A stretch of DNA of 9,322 bases, taken from NCBI GenBank assembly GCA_946184595.1, contig CAMHFM010000023.1, positions 1-9,322 of the forward strand. The letters are read 5' to 3'. The notes beneath the pieces were generated by a model. The model did not search any database. It was not told the origin of the DNA and saw only the letters and a list, made by a program, of their open reading frames with translations. Every line of letters begins with the position of its first letter. Positions within the stretch are counted from its first letter, which is position 1. A program made the translations under genes and the position numbers. This stretch comes from an uncultured Azospirillum sp. Its GTDB lineage: Bacteria > Pseudomonadota > Alphaproteobacteria > RF32 > CAG-239. Shown piece by piece: positions 1 to 6,497 of this stretch.

Positions 1-1
1 C

Positions 2-649
2 ACCCGAAGTGTCTTAGAAAAAAGCTTACATTACATTGGTTGGTTCTATTTGGCTATGCTGTTTAGTTTCCTAATTCTGTTAGATTTGCCGGAGCTCTCT
101 TTAGGTATACGACGACTACGGTATACTAAATTGGCCGAAACATATCGTGAAACTGCCGACAGTATTATGCTTTTTGCTAAAGTTGTTGGTGAAAACTTCA
201 GAGCACAATTAATAATTTCCGCTATTAACACAACTTTGACAGCCGTCGGTCTTCACATACTGGGGATTAACGCCATCGCCCTTCTCTGCACTATTGTCTT
301 CATGTGCGGCTTAATCCCTGTTTTGGGTATGTTTATTTCCTCTGTTCCTATTGTGTTGATGGCTGTTAACACCGGCGGCATTCATCTCGGATTAGGGGCG
401 ATTCTGATGATTACCATTATTCATATTTTAGAAGCTTATGTCCTAAACCCTAGAATTGTCTCATCCGTTATGCATATTAACCCAGTTATGACACTTATCA
501 TATTATATATTGCCCATACTTTAATCGGTCTATGGGGTATGTTACTGGGAGTCCCGATTACGGTTTACTTCTATCGCAAAATCAGTATTTCAAACCAAAA
601 AGATACAACTGTAAAAAAAGAGTTTTTCCCATTTCATTTAAAAGGATAA
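2..649 (+). CDS. AI-2E/PerM-family transporter, C-terminal part (5' end outside window)
   Basis: An open frame enters from the left edge and runs about 215 codons to a TAA; the first ATG (position 56 or later) is internal, so the true start lies upstream. The visible protein is very hydrophobic, with at least four or five membrane segments separated by short loops. It carries the layout of the AI-2E transporter (PerM/YdiK) family: a 'IPVLGMF' segment in the middle, then 'EAYVLNPRIV', then a glycine-rich segment ending 'GLWGMLLGVPI' and a short charged tail. Members are inner-membrane proteins of about 350 residues; some are linked to autoinducer-2 export or to sodium/proton exchange, but the substrate cannot be told from sequence. 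The gene ends just before a strong hairpin terminator, so it is the last gene of its transcript. Family assignment is secure, substrate unknown. Confidence 0.85.
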   Translation, partial: TRSVLEKSLHYIGWFYLAMLFSFLILLDLPELSLGIRRLRYTKLAETYRETADSIMLFAKVVGENFRAQLIISAINTTLTAVGLHILGINAIALLCTIVFMCGLIPVLGMFISSVPIVLMAVNTGGIHLGLGAILMITIIHILEAYVLNPRIVSSVMHINPVMTLIILYIAHTLIGLWGMLLGVPITVYFYRKISISNQKDTTVKKEFFPFHLKG

Positions 650-663
650 AAGCAATACTTTTT

Positions 664-702
664 TTTACAACAAAACCCGCATAATGCGGGTTTTGTTGTA
701 AA
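664..702 (+). terminator. Strong hairpin terminator after the AI-2E-family gene
   Basis: A perfect inverted repeat, arms 664-680 and 686-702, with a 5-base ATAAT loop. The GC core is AAAACCCGC/GCGGGTTTT, which gives an A-run before and a T-run after the core on both strands, so it could act in both directions. It lies 15 bases after the stop of the transporter gene and could also stop transcription coming from the tRNA side on the minus strand. Confidence 0.85.
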
Positions 703-818
703 TGGCGGTTTCACTCCATTCTACTCGCTCATTCGCTTTCGCTCACCGGCGTGCTTTCGCCCACCTTTCGCTCGGGCGCCGAACCCTCTTTTCTCGGGTT
801 CAAATCCCATTCTCCGCA
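703..818. repeat. GC-richer segment with CTTTCGC repeats and a tRNA 3'-end-like piece
   Basis: This stretch lies between two terminators and is clearly richer in G and C than its surroundings. It contains CTTTCGC three times (736-742, 754-760, 765-771); the first two sit inside an imperfect 12-base direct repeat (736-747 and 754-765, one mismatch, 18-base period). At 796-818 on the plus strand it reads GGGTTCAAATCCC, then ATTCTCC, G and CA, which looks like the T-arm, acceptor strand and discriminator of a serine-type tRNA whose 5' part is absent. At its other end, 703-708 read on the minus strand is CCGCCA, like a mature tRNA tail. Open frames across it are artefacts of tRNA-like sequence. 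It may be a decayed tRNA gene, a small dispersed repeat, or an old attachment-site scar; the sequence alone does not decide. Confidence 0.45.
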
Positions 819-820
819 AT

Positions 821-862
821 TCATTATAACAAAACCCTCCACAAGGGAGGGCTCTGTTATAA
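821..862 (-). terminator. Terminator of tRNA-Ser
   Basis: Read on the minus strand, an 18-pair stem begins directly after the encoded CCA of tRNA-Ser: ATTATAACAGAGCCCTCC, a short loop, then GGAGGGTTTTGTTATAAT. Two of the pairs are G-U, which pair only in the minus-strand transcript and become A-C mismatches in plus-strand RNA. The hairpin is therefore oriented to serve the tRNA. The T-run follows the GC core inside the second arm. Confidence 0.8.
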
Positions 863-953
863 TGGCGGAGAGAGAGGGATTCGAACCCTCGGTACGCTTT
901 AGACGCACACACGATTTCCAATCGTGCGCCTTCGACCACTCGGCCATCTCTCC
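863..953 (-). tRNA. tRNA-Ser (anticodon GGA)
   Basis: The minus strand begins GGAGAGATGGCCGAGTGG and ends TCTCTCC, G, CCA. The 7-base acceptor stem pairs perfectly (GGAGAGA with TCTCTCC), the discriminator is G and the CCA tail is encoded. The anticodon stem is CACGA/TCGTG around a TTGGAAA loop, giving anticodon GGA, which reads UCC (and UCU by wobble). The long variable arm typical of class II tRNAs forms a 5-pair stem (GTGCG/CGTAC). The T arm is GAGGG-TTCGAAT-CCCTC. Without CCA the gene is 866-953. It follows tRNA-Arg on the same strand and ends in its own terminator. Confidence 0.97.
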
Positions 954-964
954 AGACTGTCCTA

Positions 965-992
965 TACATAAAACAAAAAATTTTTTTTGCAA
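965..992 (-). promoter_or_regulatory. Possible promoter of tRNA-Ser
   Basis: On the minus strand TTGCAA (987-992) lies 16 bases before TATGTA (965-970). Transcription would start about five bases before the tRNA-Ser 5' end at 953, a normal leader length. The spacer is an A-run followed by a T-run, which is probably bent. The tRNA could equally be co-transcribed with tRNA-Arg upstream. Confidence 0.35.
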
Positions 993-1003
993 GGACTTTT
1001 TAA

Positions 1004-1080
1004 TGGCGTACCCGGCGGGGATCGAACCCACAACCTTTGGCGTCGGAGGCCAACACTCTATCCAATTGAGCTACGGGTAC
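1004..1080 (-). tRNA. tRNA-Arg (anticodon CCG)
   Basis: The minus strand starts GTACCCGTAGCTCAATTGG and ends CGGGTAC, G, CCA. The acceptor stem GTACCCG/CGGGTAC is perfect. The D arm contains AGCTC...GAGT. The anticodon stem TTGGC/GCCAA holds the loop CTCCGAC with anticodon CCG, reading the arginine codon CGG. The T arm is GTGGG-TTCGATC-CCCGC with one G-U pair. The CCA tail is encoded; without it the gene is 1007-1080. It reads a codon expected to be rare in so AT-rich a genome, and it lies 50 bases upstream of tRNA-Ser on the same strand. Confidence 0.97.
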
Positions 1081-1167
1081 TTAATTTGCAGCCCTATCTA
1101 TGACACATTTTTTCTTAATTTACCAGAAAAATTTTAATTATTTTTAACACCCTTATTGAATAAAAAT

Positions 1168-1197
1168 TTGCATTTTATATCTTATTTATACTAATAT
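1168..1197 (+). promoter_or_regulatory. Weak candidate promoter of the Mla-type operon
   Basis: TTGCAT (1168-1173) lies 18 bases before TAATAT (1192-1197), about 24 bases before the first start codon. The whole stretch 1120-1200 is strongly AT-rich and offers alternatives such as TATACT (1187-1192), which lacks a well-placed -35. Because the tRNA genes upstream face away, the operon must start somewhere in 1081-1220, but the exact boxes are uncertain. Confidence 0.3.
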
Positions 1198-1220
1198 ATG
1201 AAAAACGCAAAGATAAACAG

Positions 1221-2357
1221 ATGATAAAAACAAATAATATTATAACAGATACCCCTATACAAATATCAACAGAAAAAGAGACTCTGTTCGTTTCTGTAAC
1301 TGGTAGTATTGTCCATTTTGATAACAAAAACACAATTCAGAAAATTCAATCAAATATATCCCATATAAAAAACATCATTTTCATAAACAATAATCTTCAA
1401 AAATGGGATTCCTCTTTATTATTACTAGTTTTTGAAACAATTTGCCTGGCAAAAGATAAAAAAATTTCATATTCCATAGATTCTATGCCGAAAAATCTGC
1501 AAGAACTCATCACTTTAGCCTTTGCTGTAAATCGAAAACCTAATCACAAAACTTCTGATCAAAAAGATTTTTTAGAAGAAGTCGGCTTCAAAACACTAAA
1601 TATCACTACAAAAATTAAAACTGTCTGCAAATATATCGGCGAAATTTTAAGTTCTATCGGACGCTGGCTGTCAGCCAACTCTGTTATGCGCGGAACAGAT
1701 TTCCTCTCTGCTCTTGATGATTGTGGTCCTAAAGCCATCGGCATAGTCTCTCTCATCAGTTTCCTTGTCGGCTTAATTCTGGCTTTTGTCGGCGCCGTCC
1801 AATTGCAGATGTTCGGAGCACAGATTTATGTTGCCAGTTTAGTCACTATTGGTATGTGCCGTATCATGGGCGCTATCATGGTAGGTATTATTATTGCCGG
1901 ACGAACTGGTTCTGCATATGCCGCAACTATCGGCACCATGCAAGTTAATGAAGAACTAGACGCCTTACAAACGATGGGATTGTCTCGAATAGATTTCTTA
2001 GTTTTGCCCAGACTGCTTTCTTTATTGATAGCTATGCCTATTTTAACCATGTTGGCTGATTTTATGGGAATGCTCGGTGGTGCTTTTGTCGGTGTTTTCA
2101 TGATGGATCTTCCTTATCAAGAATACTGGAAATATGCTATAGATGCTTTCAGCTTAAAGAACTTTCTGGTTGGAATATTTCATGGTTTTTGCTTTGGCTT
2201 TATTATCGCCCTATGTGGTTGCTATTGTGGTTTAACTTGTGGACGAAACGCAGATAGCGTTGGTGTTGCGACGACCCGTTCGGTTGTTAATGCAATTGTA
2301 TGGATGATTGTTGTTACGGGAATCATTACCGTAATTTGTCAGGAGTTAGGCATATGA
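1221..2357 (+). CDS. MlaE-family lipid ABC transporter permease with N-terminal STAS-like domain
   Basis: This 378-residue protein has two parts. Residues 1 to about 115 are soluble and resemble a STAS domain, the fold of MlaB. Residues about 150-378 form a five- to six-helix MlaE/TTG2B-type permease. The family signature runs from G227 to G253: GRTGSAYAATIGTM, then EELDAL. It is the inner-membrane channel of an MCE-type system that moves phospholipid across the envelope, working with the ATPase and MCE protein encoded next. The fused STAS-like domain probably takes the place of the separate MlaB subunit, as in many non-enterobacterial Mla systems. The ATG at 1221 has only a weak upstream AAGATAA; the ATG at 1198 is out of frame. 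The stop overlaps the next start in ATGA (2354-2357), so the two are translationally coupled. Confidence 0.92.
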   Translation: MIKTNNIITDTPIQISTEKETLFVSVTGSIVHFDNKNTIQKIQSNISHIKNIIFINNNLQKWDSSLLLLVFETICLAKDKKISYSIDSMPKNLQELITLAFAVNRKPNHKTSDQKDFLEEVGFKTLNITTKIKTVCKYIGEILSSIGRWLSANSVMRGTDFLSALDDCGPKAIGIVSLISFLVGLILAFVGAVQLQMFGAQIYVASLVTIGMCRIMGAIMVGIIIAGRTGSAYAATIGTMQVNEELDALQTMGLSRIDFLVLPRLLSLLIAMPILTMLADFMGMLGGAFVGVFMMDLPYQEYWKYAIDAFSLKNFLVGIFHGFCFGFIIALCGCYCGLTCGRNADSVGVATTRSVVNAIVWMIVVTGIITVICQELGI

Positions 2358-3109
2358 CAAAAGAAGCAATAATCCAAGTCAACGATCTAACTATAGGATA
2401 TGGAGATTATGTCTTACTGCATGATGCTAACTTTCAAGTAAATAAAGGTGATGTTTTTATTATCATGGGAGGAAGCGGTTGCGGTAAAAGCAGTATGTTA
2501 CGAGTACTCACCGGATTACTGCCACCTAAAAAAGGTAATGTAATTATAAATGGGACGGACATTACTCAAGCCTCTCCCGCAGAATTACAAAAAATCAGAG
2601 AACAGTCCGGTATCTTATACCAAAGCGGTGCCTTATTCAGTTCTATGACCTTAGCTGAAAATATTATGCTCCCTCTGCAACAATACTCAGATTATTCTCC
2701 GTCAACAATCAAAGAATTAGCTCATCTAAAACTTGCACTTGTTGGATTAAACGGATTTGACGACTTTTATCCATCAGAAATCAGCGGCGGAATGAAAAAA
2801 CGTGCCGGTTTAGCACGCGCTTTGGCTTTAGATCCAGATATTGTCTATTTTGATGAACCGTCAGCTGGTTTAGATCCTATCAGTTCCCGCAACCTAGATG
2901 ATCTGATTATTGAATTAAATCGTAGTCTCGGAACGACAATTGTCGTTGTTACACACGAATTAGCATCGCTTTTTGCAATCGGAACCAACTCCATTTTTCT
3001 TGATGCCAATACTAAAACTATTCTGGCACAAGGAAATCCGAAAGAATTATTAAAAAATCCACCCAATAAAGAAGTGTATCAATTTTTAACCCGTGGAGAA
3101 ACAAAATAA
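2354..3109 (+). CDS. MlaF-like ATP-binding protein of the lipid ABC transporter
   Basis: A 251-residue ABC ATPase with all motifs intact. Walker A is GGSGCGKSS (39-47, with K45 and S46), the Q-loop is LYQSGALF, and the signature is SGGMKKR (S144 onward). Walker B is YFDEP with D167 and catalytic E168, the D-loop is SAGLDP, and the H-loop is VVTHE. The residues after the signature and the 'YQSGALFSS' stretch are typical of the MlaF/TTG2A branch. It should energise lipid movement by the preceding permease at the cytoplasmic face. An upstream in-frame ATG at 2300 would extend it into the permease gene. The start at 2354 is preferred because it gives the usual length, follows AGGAGTT (2341-2347) at good spacing, and makes the 4-base overlap. 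Confidence 0.93.
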   Translation: MTKEAIIQVNDLTIGYGDYVLLHDANFQVNKGDVFIIMGGSGCGKSSMLRVLTGLLPPKKGNVIINGTDITQASPAELQKIREQSGILYQSGALFSSMTLAENIMLPLQQYSDYSPSTIKELAHLKLALVGLNGFDDFYPSEISGGMKKRAGLARALALDPDIVYFDEPSAGLDPISSRNLDDLIIELNRSLGTTIVVVTHELASLFAIGTNSIFLDANTKTILAQGNPKELLKNPPNKEVYQFLTRGETK

Positions 3110-3110
3110 A

Positions 3111-3884
3111 ATGCAACAGACTAAAACATACAAAAAAGTAGGATTATTCGTTATTATAGGCATCGCTTGCCTATTCGGAATAATATTTAATTATGTCAGC
3201 AAAAAATTTATGACCGATGATAAAAATCTGGTTGTCATGTATTTTGATGAATCAATTCAAGGTTTAAGTGTTGGATCTTCTGTTTCACTCCAAGGCGTTG
3301 AAATTGGCCAGGTCAGCAAAATCAAGTTAATTGCCGACCTTAAAGAAGGAACATTTAAAACCCCTGTTTATGTTTTATTTGATAAAAGAAAATTATCATT
3401 AAAACAAGACGAAAAATTTGAAAAACGCCATGTTTTAGATAATTTGATAGAAAAAGGATTGCGCGCACAGCTTGCAAGCGCAAGTCTTTTAACAGGACAA
3501 TTAATGATTGAATTAATTATGGAGCCTGAAACAACGCCTGTTTTACATGGAAACGGGAAATATCGTGAAATACCGACCGTTTTATCTCCGTTTGCTCAAC
3601 TGTCACAAGATCTGAAAGAAATTCCTATGCATGATAGCTTGATCAGATTGGGCGATATTTTAGTTGACTTAGATAAAAATCTACCAAAAATATTAGAAAA
3701 CATCACTCAAGTGACTTCTAAATTAGATAAAATGCTTGATAATAAATCAGGAGCGCTGTCTCAAACTCTAAACAATGCCAATACAACAATGGAAGAAATT
3801 TCCAAAGCCAGCCGTTCTATAAAAAACCTGACAGATTATCTTGAGCGTCACCCTGAAGCATTAATAAGAGGTAAGGAGAAATAA
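3111..3884 (+). CDS. MlaD-like MCE-domain protein
   Basis: A 257-residue protein with a short basic N-terminus, one membrane helix (about 10-29) and a periplasmic MCE domain (about 40-120, with 'IQGLSVGSSVSLQGVEIGQV'). The long, mostly helical C-terminal tail ends in the 'YLERHPEALIRGK' motif usual in this branch of MCE proteins. MCE domains assemble into hexameric rings that bind lipid and connect to the inner-membrane permease. It follows the ATPase gene after one base. A GTG at 3093 would add six residues, MEKQNK; the ATG at 3111 is preferred because GGAGAA (3095-3100) lies upstream and the family usually starts just before a basic stretch and the helix. No second MCE domain is present, so this is MlaD-like rather than PqiB- or YebT-like. 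Confidence 0.92.
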   Translation: MQQTKTYKKVGLFVIIGIACLFGIIFNYVSKKFMTDDKNLVVMYFDESIQGLSVGSSVSLQGVEIGQVSKIKLIADLKEGTFKTPVYVLFDKRKLSLKQDEKFEKRHVLDNLIEKGLRAQLASASLLTGQLMIELIMEPETTPVLHGNGKYREIPTVLSPFAQLSQDLKEIPMHDSLIRLGDILVDLDKNLPKILENITQVTSKLDKMLDNKSGALSQTLNNANTTMEEISKASRSIKNLTDYLERHPEALIRGKEK

Positions 3885-3885
3885 G

Positions 3886-4449
3886 ATGAAAAAAGTATTA
3901 TCCTTTTTATTGATATTCTTAGAAGCATGCAGCTGGCGTTCTCCCAACTCTGACTTTTATATGATGAATTCTGCAGACTTATCTCCGATTTCTCAAAAGG
4001 TAATGAATGTAAATGTTGCAAAAATCAAAGTGCCTGATATTTTAGACCGCTCACAACTAGTGGTTTATGAACCCAAAAACAATCAGGTTAAAATTTTGGA
4101 ATTCAATCGTTGGGGTGAAAATTTTGCTGATGTAGTGCAATCCACTATTGTTAATGACTTAATTGCCTACCTCCCAAAATCTTACGTCAAAAGGACATAT
4201 TTTGACTCTCAACAAACACCTTATAACATTAATATTGAAGTCAACAATATGCAGGCTTTCAGAGGAGAAAAAGTTATCTTTTCGGCATGGTGGAATATTT
4301 CTAATGCAGCAGGAAAGATATTAGTTCGCCAACAAAGTAATTACGAAATTGAAGTTGATGGAAAATCAATAGATGACTTAGTCAAAGCGCAAACTCAAAC
4401 GGTTCATTTGCTCTCTAAAGCAATTGCGGAACAGTTAATTAACTTATAA
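3886..4449 (+). CDS. PqiC-like ABC-type transport auxiliary lipoprotein
   Basis: A 187-residue protein with a short lipoprotein-type leader (two lysines, then a hydrophobic run) and Cys15 as probable lipidation site. The lipobox reads L-E-A-C; glutamate at -2 is unusual, since small or neutral residues are the rule. The mature part shows the features of the ABC-type transport auxiliary lipoprotein family (PqiC/YmbA type). These are an early 'FYMMNSADL', then 'VNVAKIKVPDILDRSQLVV', then 'RWGENFADVVQ', and an alternating beta/alpha pattern to the end. Such proteins sit at the inner face of the outer membrane and partner MCE systems. The gene follows the MCE gene after one base, with AAGGAG (3873-3878) seven bases before the ATG. 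The clear operon context supports the role strongly. Confidence 0.85.
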   Translation: MKKVLSFLLIFLEACSWRSPNSDFYMMNSADLSPISQKVMNVNVAKIKVPDILDRSQLVVYEPKNNQVKILEFNRWGENFADVVQSTIVNDLIAYLPKSYVKRTYFDSQQTPYNINIEVNNMQAFRGEKVIFSAWWNISNAAGKILVRQQSNYEIEVDGKSIDDLVKAQTQTVHLLSKAIAEQLINL

Positions 4450-4472
4450 TTCAAAAAAAACGCTATTTTCTC

Positions 4473-4499
4473 TTGACTTCTAGTGAATTTACGTATATT
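4473..4499 (+). promoter_or_regulatory. Promoter of rpmB
   Basis: TTGACT (4473-4478) is a near-perfect -35 box, followed by TATATT (4494-4499) after 15 bases, or TATTAA (4496-4501) after 17. It starts 23 bases after the stop of the lipoprotein gene and about 45 bases before rpmB. The leader then contains a small hairpin, AACACA/TGTGTT (4502-4507 and 4513-4518), of unknown meaning. No terminator is seen after the lipoprotein gene, so read-through from the operon may add to expression. Confidence 0.55.
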
Positions 4500-4543
4500 A
4501 AAACACACAAAATGTGTTATTTTACAAAATAAGGATACTTAAA

Positions 4544-4828
4544 ATGTCTAAAAAATGTGATATTTCAGGCACCGGCGCTATGAGCGGCAACAACGTTAGC
4601 CACGCTCACAATAAAACACGTCGTCGCTTTTTGCCTAATTTGCAAGTTGTTTCTTTGTTAAGTGAATCTCTTAACAAAACTTTCAAATTAAAAGTTTGTT
4701 CTAAAACATTGCGTTCTATTGAACACAATGGCGGATTAGATGCTTATTTAGAAAAAACATCTAACAATAAATTAACGCTTGAAGCTCAAAAAATTAAAAA
4801 AGCTATCTTAAAAAACAAAAAAGCTTAA
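4544..4828 (+). CDS. rpmB: 50S ribosomal protein L28
   Basis: A 94-residue basic protein that is clearly ribosomal protein L28 (bL28). It opens MSKKCDISGTGAMSGNNVSH, continues with the RNA-binding block NKTRRRFLPNLQ, and has 'TLRSIEHNGGLDAYL' near the middle and a lysine-rich end. The roughly 94-residue length and the 'NKTRRRFLPN' and 'LDAYL' blocks fit the alphaproteobacterial form. It has only isolated cysteines and no CxxC pairs, so it is not the zinc-binding form. The ATG at 4544 is chosen because it gives the conserved MS-K start and follows AAGGAT at 4531-4536; an upstream in-frame ATG at 4514 falls inside the leader hairpin. The gene is a single-gene unit with its own promoter and terminator. 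Confidence 0.97.
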   Translation: MSKKCDISGTGAMSGNNVSHAHNKTRRRFLPNLQVVSLLSESLNKTFKLKVCSKTLRSIEHNGGLDAYLEKTSNNKLTLEAQKIKKAILKNKKA

Positions 4829-4855
4829 TTTAATAGTCTAAAAACAGACATGGTT

Positions 4856-4884
4856 AAAAACACTCCTTTAAGGAGTGTTTTTTT
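4856..4884 (+). terminator. Intrinsic terminator after rpmB
   Basis: An 11-pair stem, AAAAACACTCC (4856-4866) with GGAGTGTTTTT (4872-4882), a 5-base loop TTTAA and a T-run of seven (4878-4884). It lies 28 bases after the rpmB stop and is a classic rho-independent terminator. Confidence 0.9.
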
Positions 4885-4939
4885 GTGTATAAAGCTGTTG
4901 ATAGAACTGTTTATATCTCTGTGAATAAGATTAATAAGA

Positions 4940-4968
4940 TTGTCTTTCCGACCGAGCTCAGGTATAAA
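4940..4968 (+). promoter_or_regulatory. Promoter of dnaB
   Basis: TTGTCT (4940-4945) and TATAAA (4963-4968) are separated by 17 bases. Transcription would start near 4975, about 30 bases before the dnaB ATG. Since the rpmB terminator lies just upstream, dnaB needs its own promoter, and this is the best pair in the gap. Confidence 0.55.
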
Positions 4969-5005
4969 AAGCCAAATGAAATTTAAATAAAAAGAGTCGC
5001 CACTT

Positions 5006-6478
5006 ATGGAAAAAATTGATACAACCCAGCTTCCGCAAAATGTTGAAGCAGAACAAGCTCTCATCGGTGCTTTATTAGCAAATAATAAAGCTTATGAAAA
5101 AGTTTCGGAATTTTTAAAACCGCAACATTTTGCCGACCAAATTCACGTAAAGATTTTTGATGTTATGAGCAAACTGATTGCGCGTGGTCATGTTGCTGAT
5201 GTTATCACTCTAAAAAATTATTTTGAACAAGAAGGTACTCTTCAGGATGTTGGCGGATTTCAATATCTCGTCAAACTCGCCGACTCGTCCTCTCCTTTAA
5301 CCAACGTTGAATATTACGCCCAATTTATTTATGACAAATTTTTGCGCCGCGAACTCATTAATACCGGTTATGAAATTGTCAATGATGCCATCAAAGAAGA
5401 TATCGATAATGACGCCACCACGCAAATAGAAAACGCAGAACGAAAACTATTTGATTTATCTAATCAGGGAGAAACACAAGGTGGATTTGTTGATTTTGCA
5501 GATGCTCTGACTTCTTCTCTCGGATATATCGAAGCTGCTTACCAAAAAGATGGGAAAATCTCGGGATTACCGACCGCTCTTGATGCCTTAGATAACAAAA
5601 TCGGCGGTCTAAATAATTCTGACTTGATCATCATTGCCGGACGTCCGGCAATGGGTAAAACCGCTCTTGCAACAAATATTGCCTATAACGTTGCGGATTA
5701 TATGAGTCATGCAAAAAACATGGATGCAAAAGATAAAGGTGTTGCCTTTTTCTCTCTTGAAATGTCTGCAGATCAGTTAGCTAGCCGTGTTTTATCAACC
5801 GTTACTCAAACCAACGGTCATAAAATGCGTACCGGAGCACTTGATAACGCTGAATTTACACGCATTGCAGCCGCTGTCCGAGAATTAGAAAAAATCCCTC
5901 TCTATATTGATGACACGCCAGGATTAAACATTAATTCTATCCGCACCCGCGCCCGTCGTCTTAAACGAAACAAAGGACTGGGATTAATCGTTATCGACTA
6001 TATTCAATTGATTTCTGGAACTAATAGTAAAAAAAGTGAAGGTAATCGCGTTCAAGAATTATCAGAAATATCTCGTGGTCTGAAGATTTTAGCCAAGGAA
6101 CTTAACGTCCCTGTTATTGCTCTATCACAATTAAACCGAGGTGTTGAACAACGTGATGATAAACGCCCTATTATGTCTGACTTACGTGAATCCGGTTCTA
6201 TCGAGCAAGATGCGGATATTGTTATGTTTGTTTATCGTGAAAATTACTATATTCAAAATGAGCAACCAAAACAAAAGGCAGCCGAAACACCGGAACATCT
6301 GCAAATACGTATGGAAGAATGGCAAAAACGTTGCCGAGAAACTGCCAATATTGCTGAAGTTATTATCGGTAAACAACGTCATGGCCCGACAGGAACTGTC
6401 CAACTCTTCTGGAATAGTGATTTTGCACAATTTGGAAATTTAGCAAAAGATGAATATTTACCTGACCAAATTGGTTAA
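5006..6478 (+). CDS. dnaB: Replicative DNA helicase DnaB
   Basis: A 490-residue protein of normal DnaB length. Residues about 8-110 form the N-terminal helical domain that contacts primase, with the usual 'PQNVEAEQALIGALL' opening. The RecA-like helicase domain follows. Walker A is GRPAMGKT (212-219, K218 and T219), the catalytic glutamate follows in 'FFSLEMS', Walker B is 'LIVIDYIQLI', and further conserved blocks are 'ALSQLNRGVEQR', 'DLRESGSIEQDAD' and a C-terminal 'KQRHGPTGTV'. It forms a hexameric ring that unwinds DNA at the replication fork. There is no intein or other insertion. The ATG at 5006 follows AAAGAG (4991-4996) at nine bases and starts just before the conserved N-terminal block. 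Its neighbour here is rpmB rather than the rpsF-rpsR-rplI group that often precedes dnaB. Confidence 0.98.
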   Translation: MEKIDTTQLPQNVEAEQALIGALLANNKAYEKVSEFLKPQHFADQIHVKIFDVMSKLIARGHVADVITLKNYFEQEGTLQDVGGFQYLVKLADSSSPLTNVEYYAQFIYDKFLRRELINTGYEIVNDAIKEDIDNDATTQIENAERKLFDLSNQGETQGGFVDFADALTSSLGYIEAAYQKDGKISGLPTALDALDNKIGGLNNSDLIIIAGRPAMGKTALATNIAYNVADYMSHAKNMDAKDKGVAFFSLEMSADQLASRVLSTVTQTNGHKMRTGALDNAEFTRIAAAVRELEKIPLYIDDTPGLNINSIRTRARRLKRNKGLGLIVIDYIQLISGTNSKKSEGNRVQELSEISRGLKILAKELNVPVIALSQLNRGVEQRDDKRPIMSDLRESGSIEQDADIVMFVYRENYYIQNEQPKQKAAETPEHLQIRMEEWQKRCRETANIAEVIIGKQRHGPTGTVQLFWNSDFAQFGNLAKDEYLPDQIG

Positions 6479-6497
6479 TTTCATCATTAAATATACT

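Noticed and set aside
702..1137. Several overlapping frames on both strands (66 to 128 residues) across the tRNA region.
   Set aside because: They run through tRNA-Ser, tRNA-Arg and the tRNA-like segment; peptides such as 'EGFEPSV' and 'GEWDLNPR' are the familiar false translations of antisense tRNA sequence.
2300..2353. N-terminal extension of the ATPase from an earlier ATG.
   Set aside because: It would add 18 residues unlike the family, overlap the permease gene by 58 bases and ignore the AGGAGTT site just before the ATG at 2354.
4898..4917. TTGATA followed by TATATC upstream of dnaB as a promoter.
   Set aside because: The spacing is only eight bases; the TTGTCT/TATAAA pair further down has a 17-base spacer.
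6141..6443. Frames of 82 to 100 residues on both strands inside dnaB.
   Set aside because: They are shadows of an intact dnaB with full motif conservation and have no start signals.
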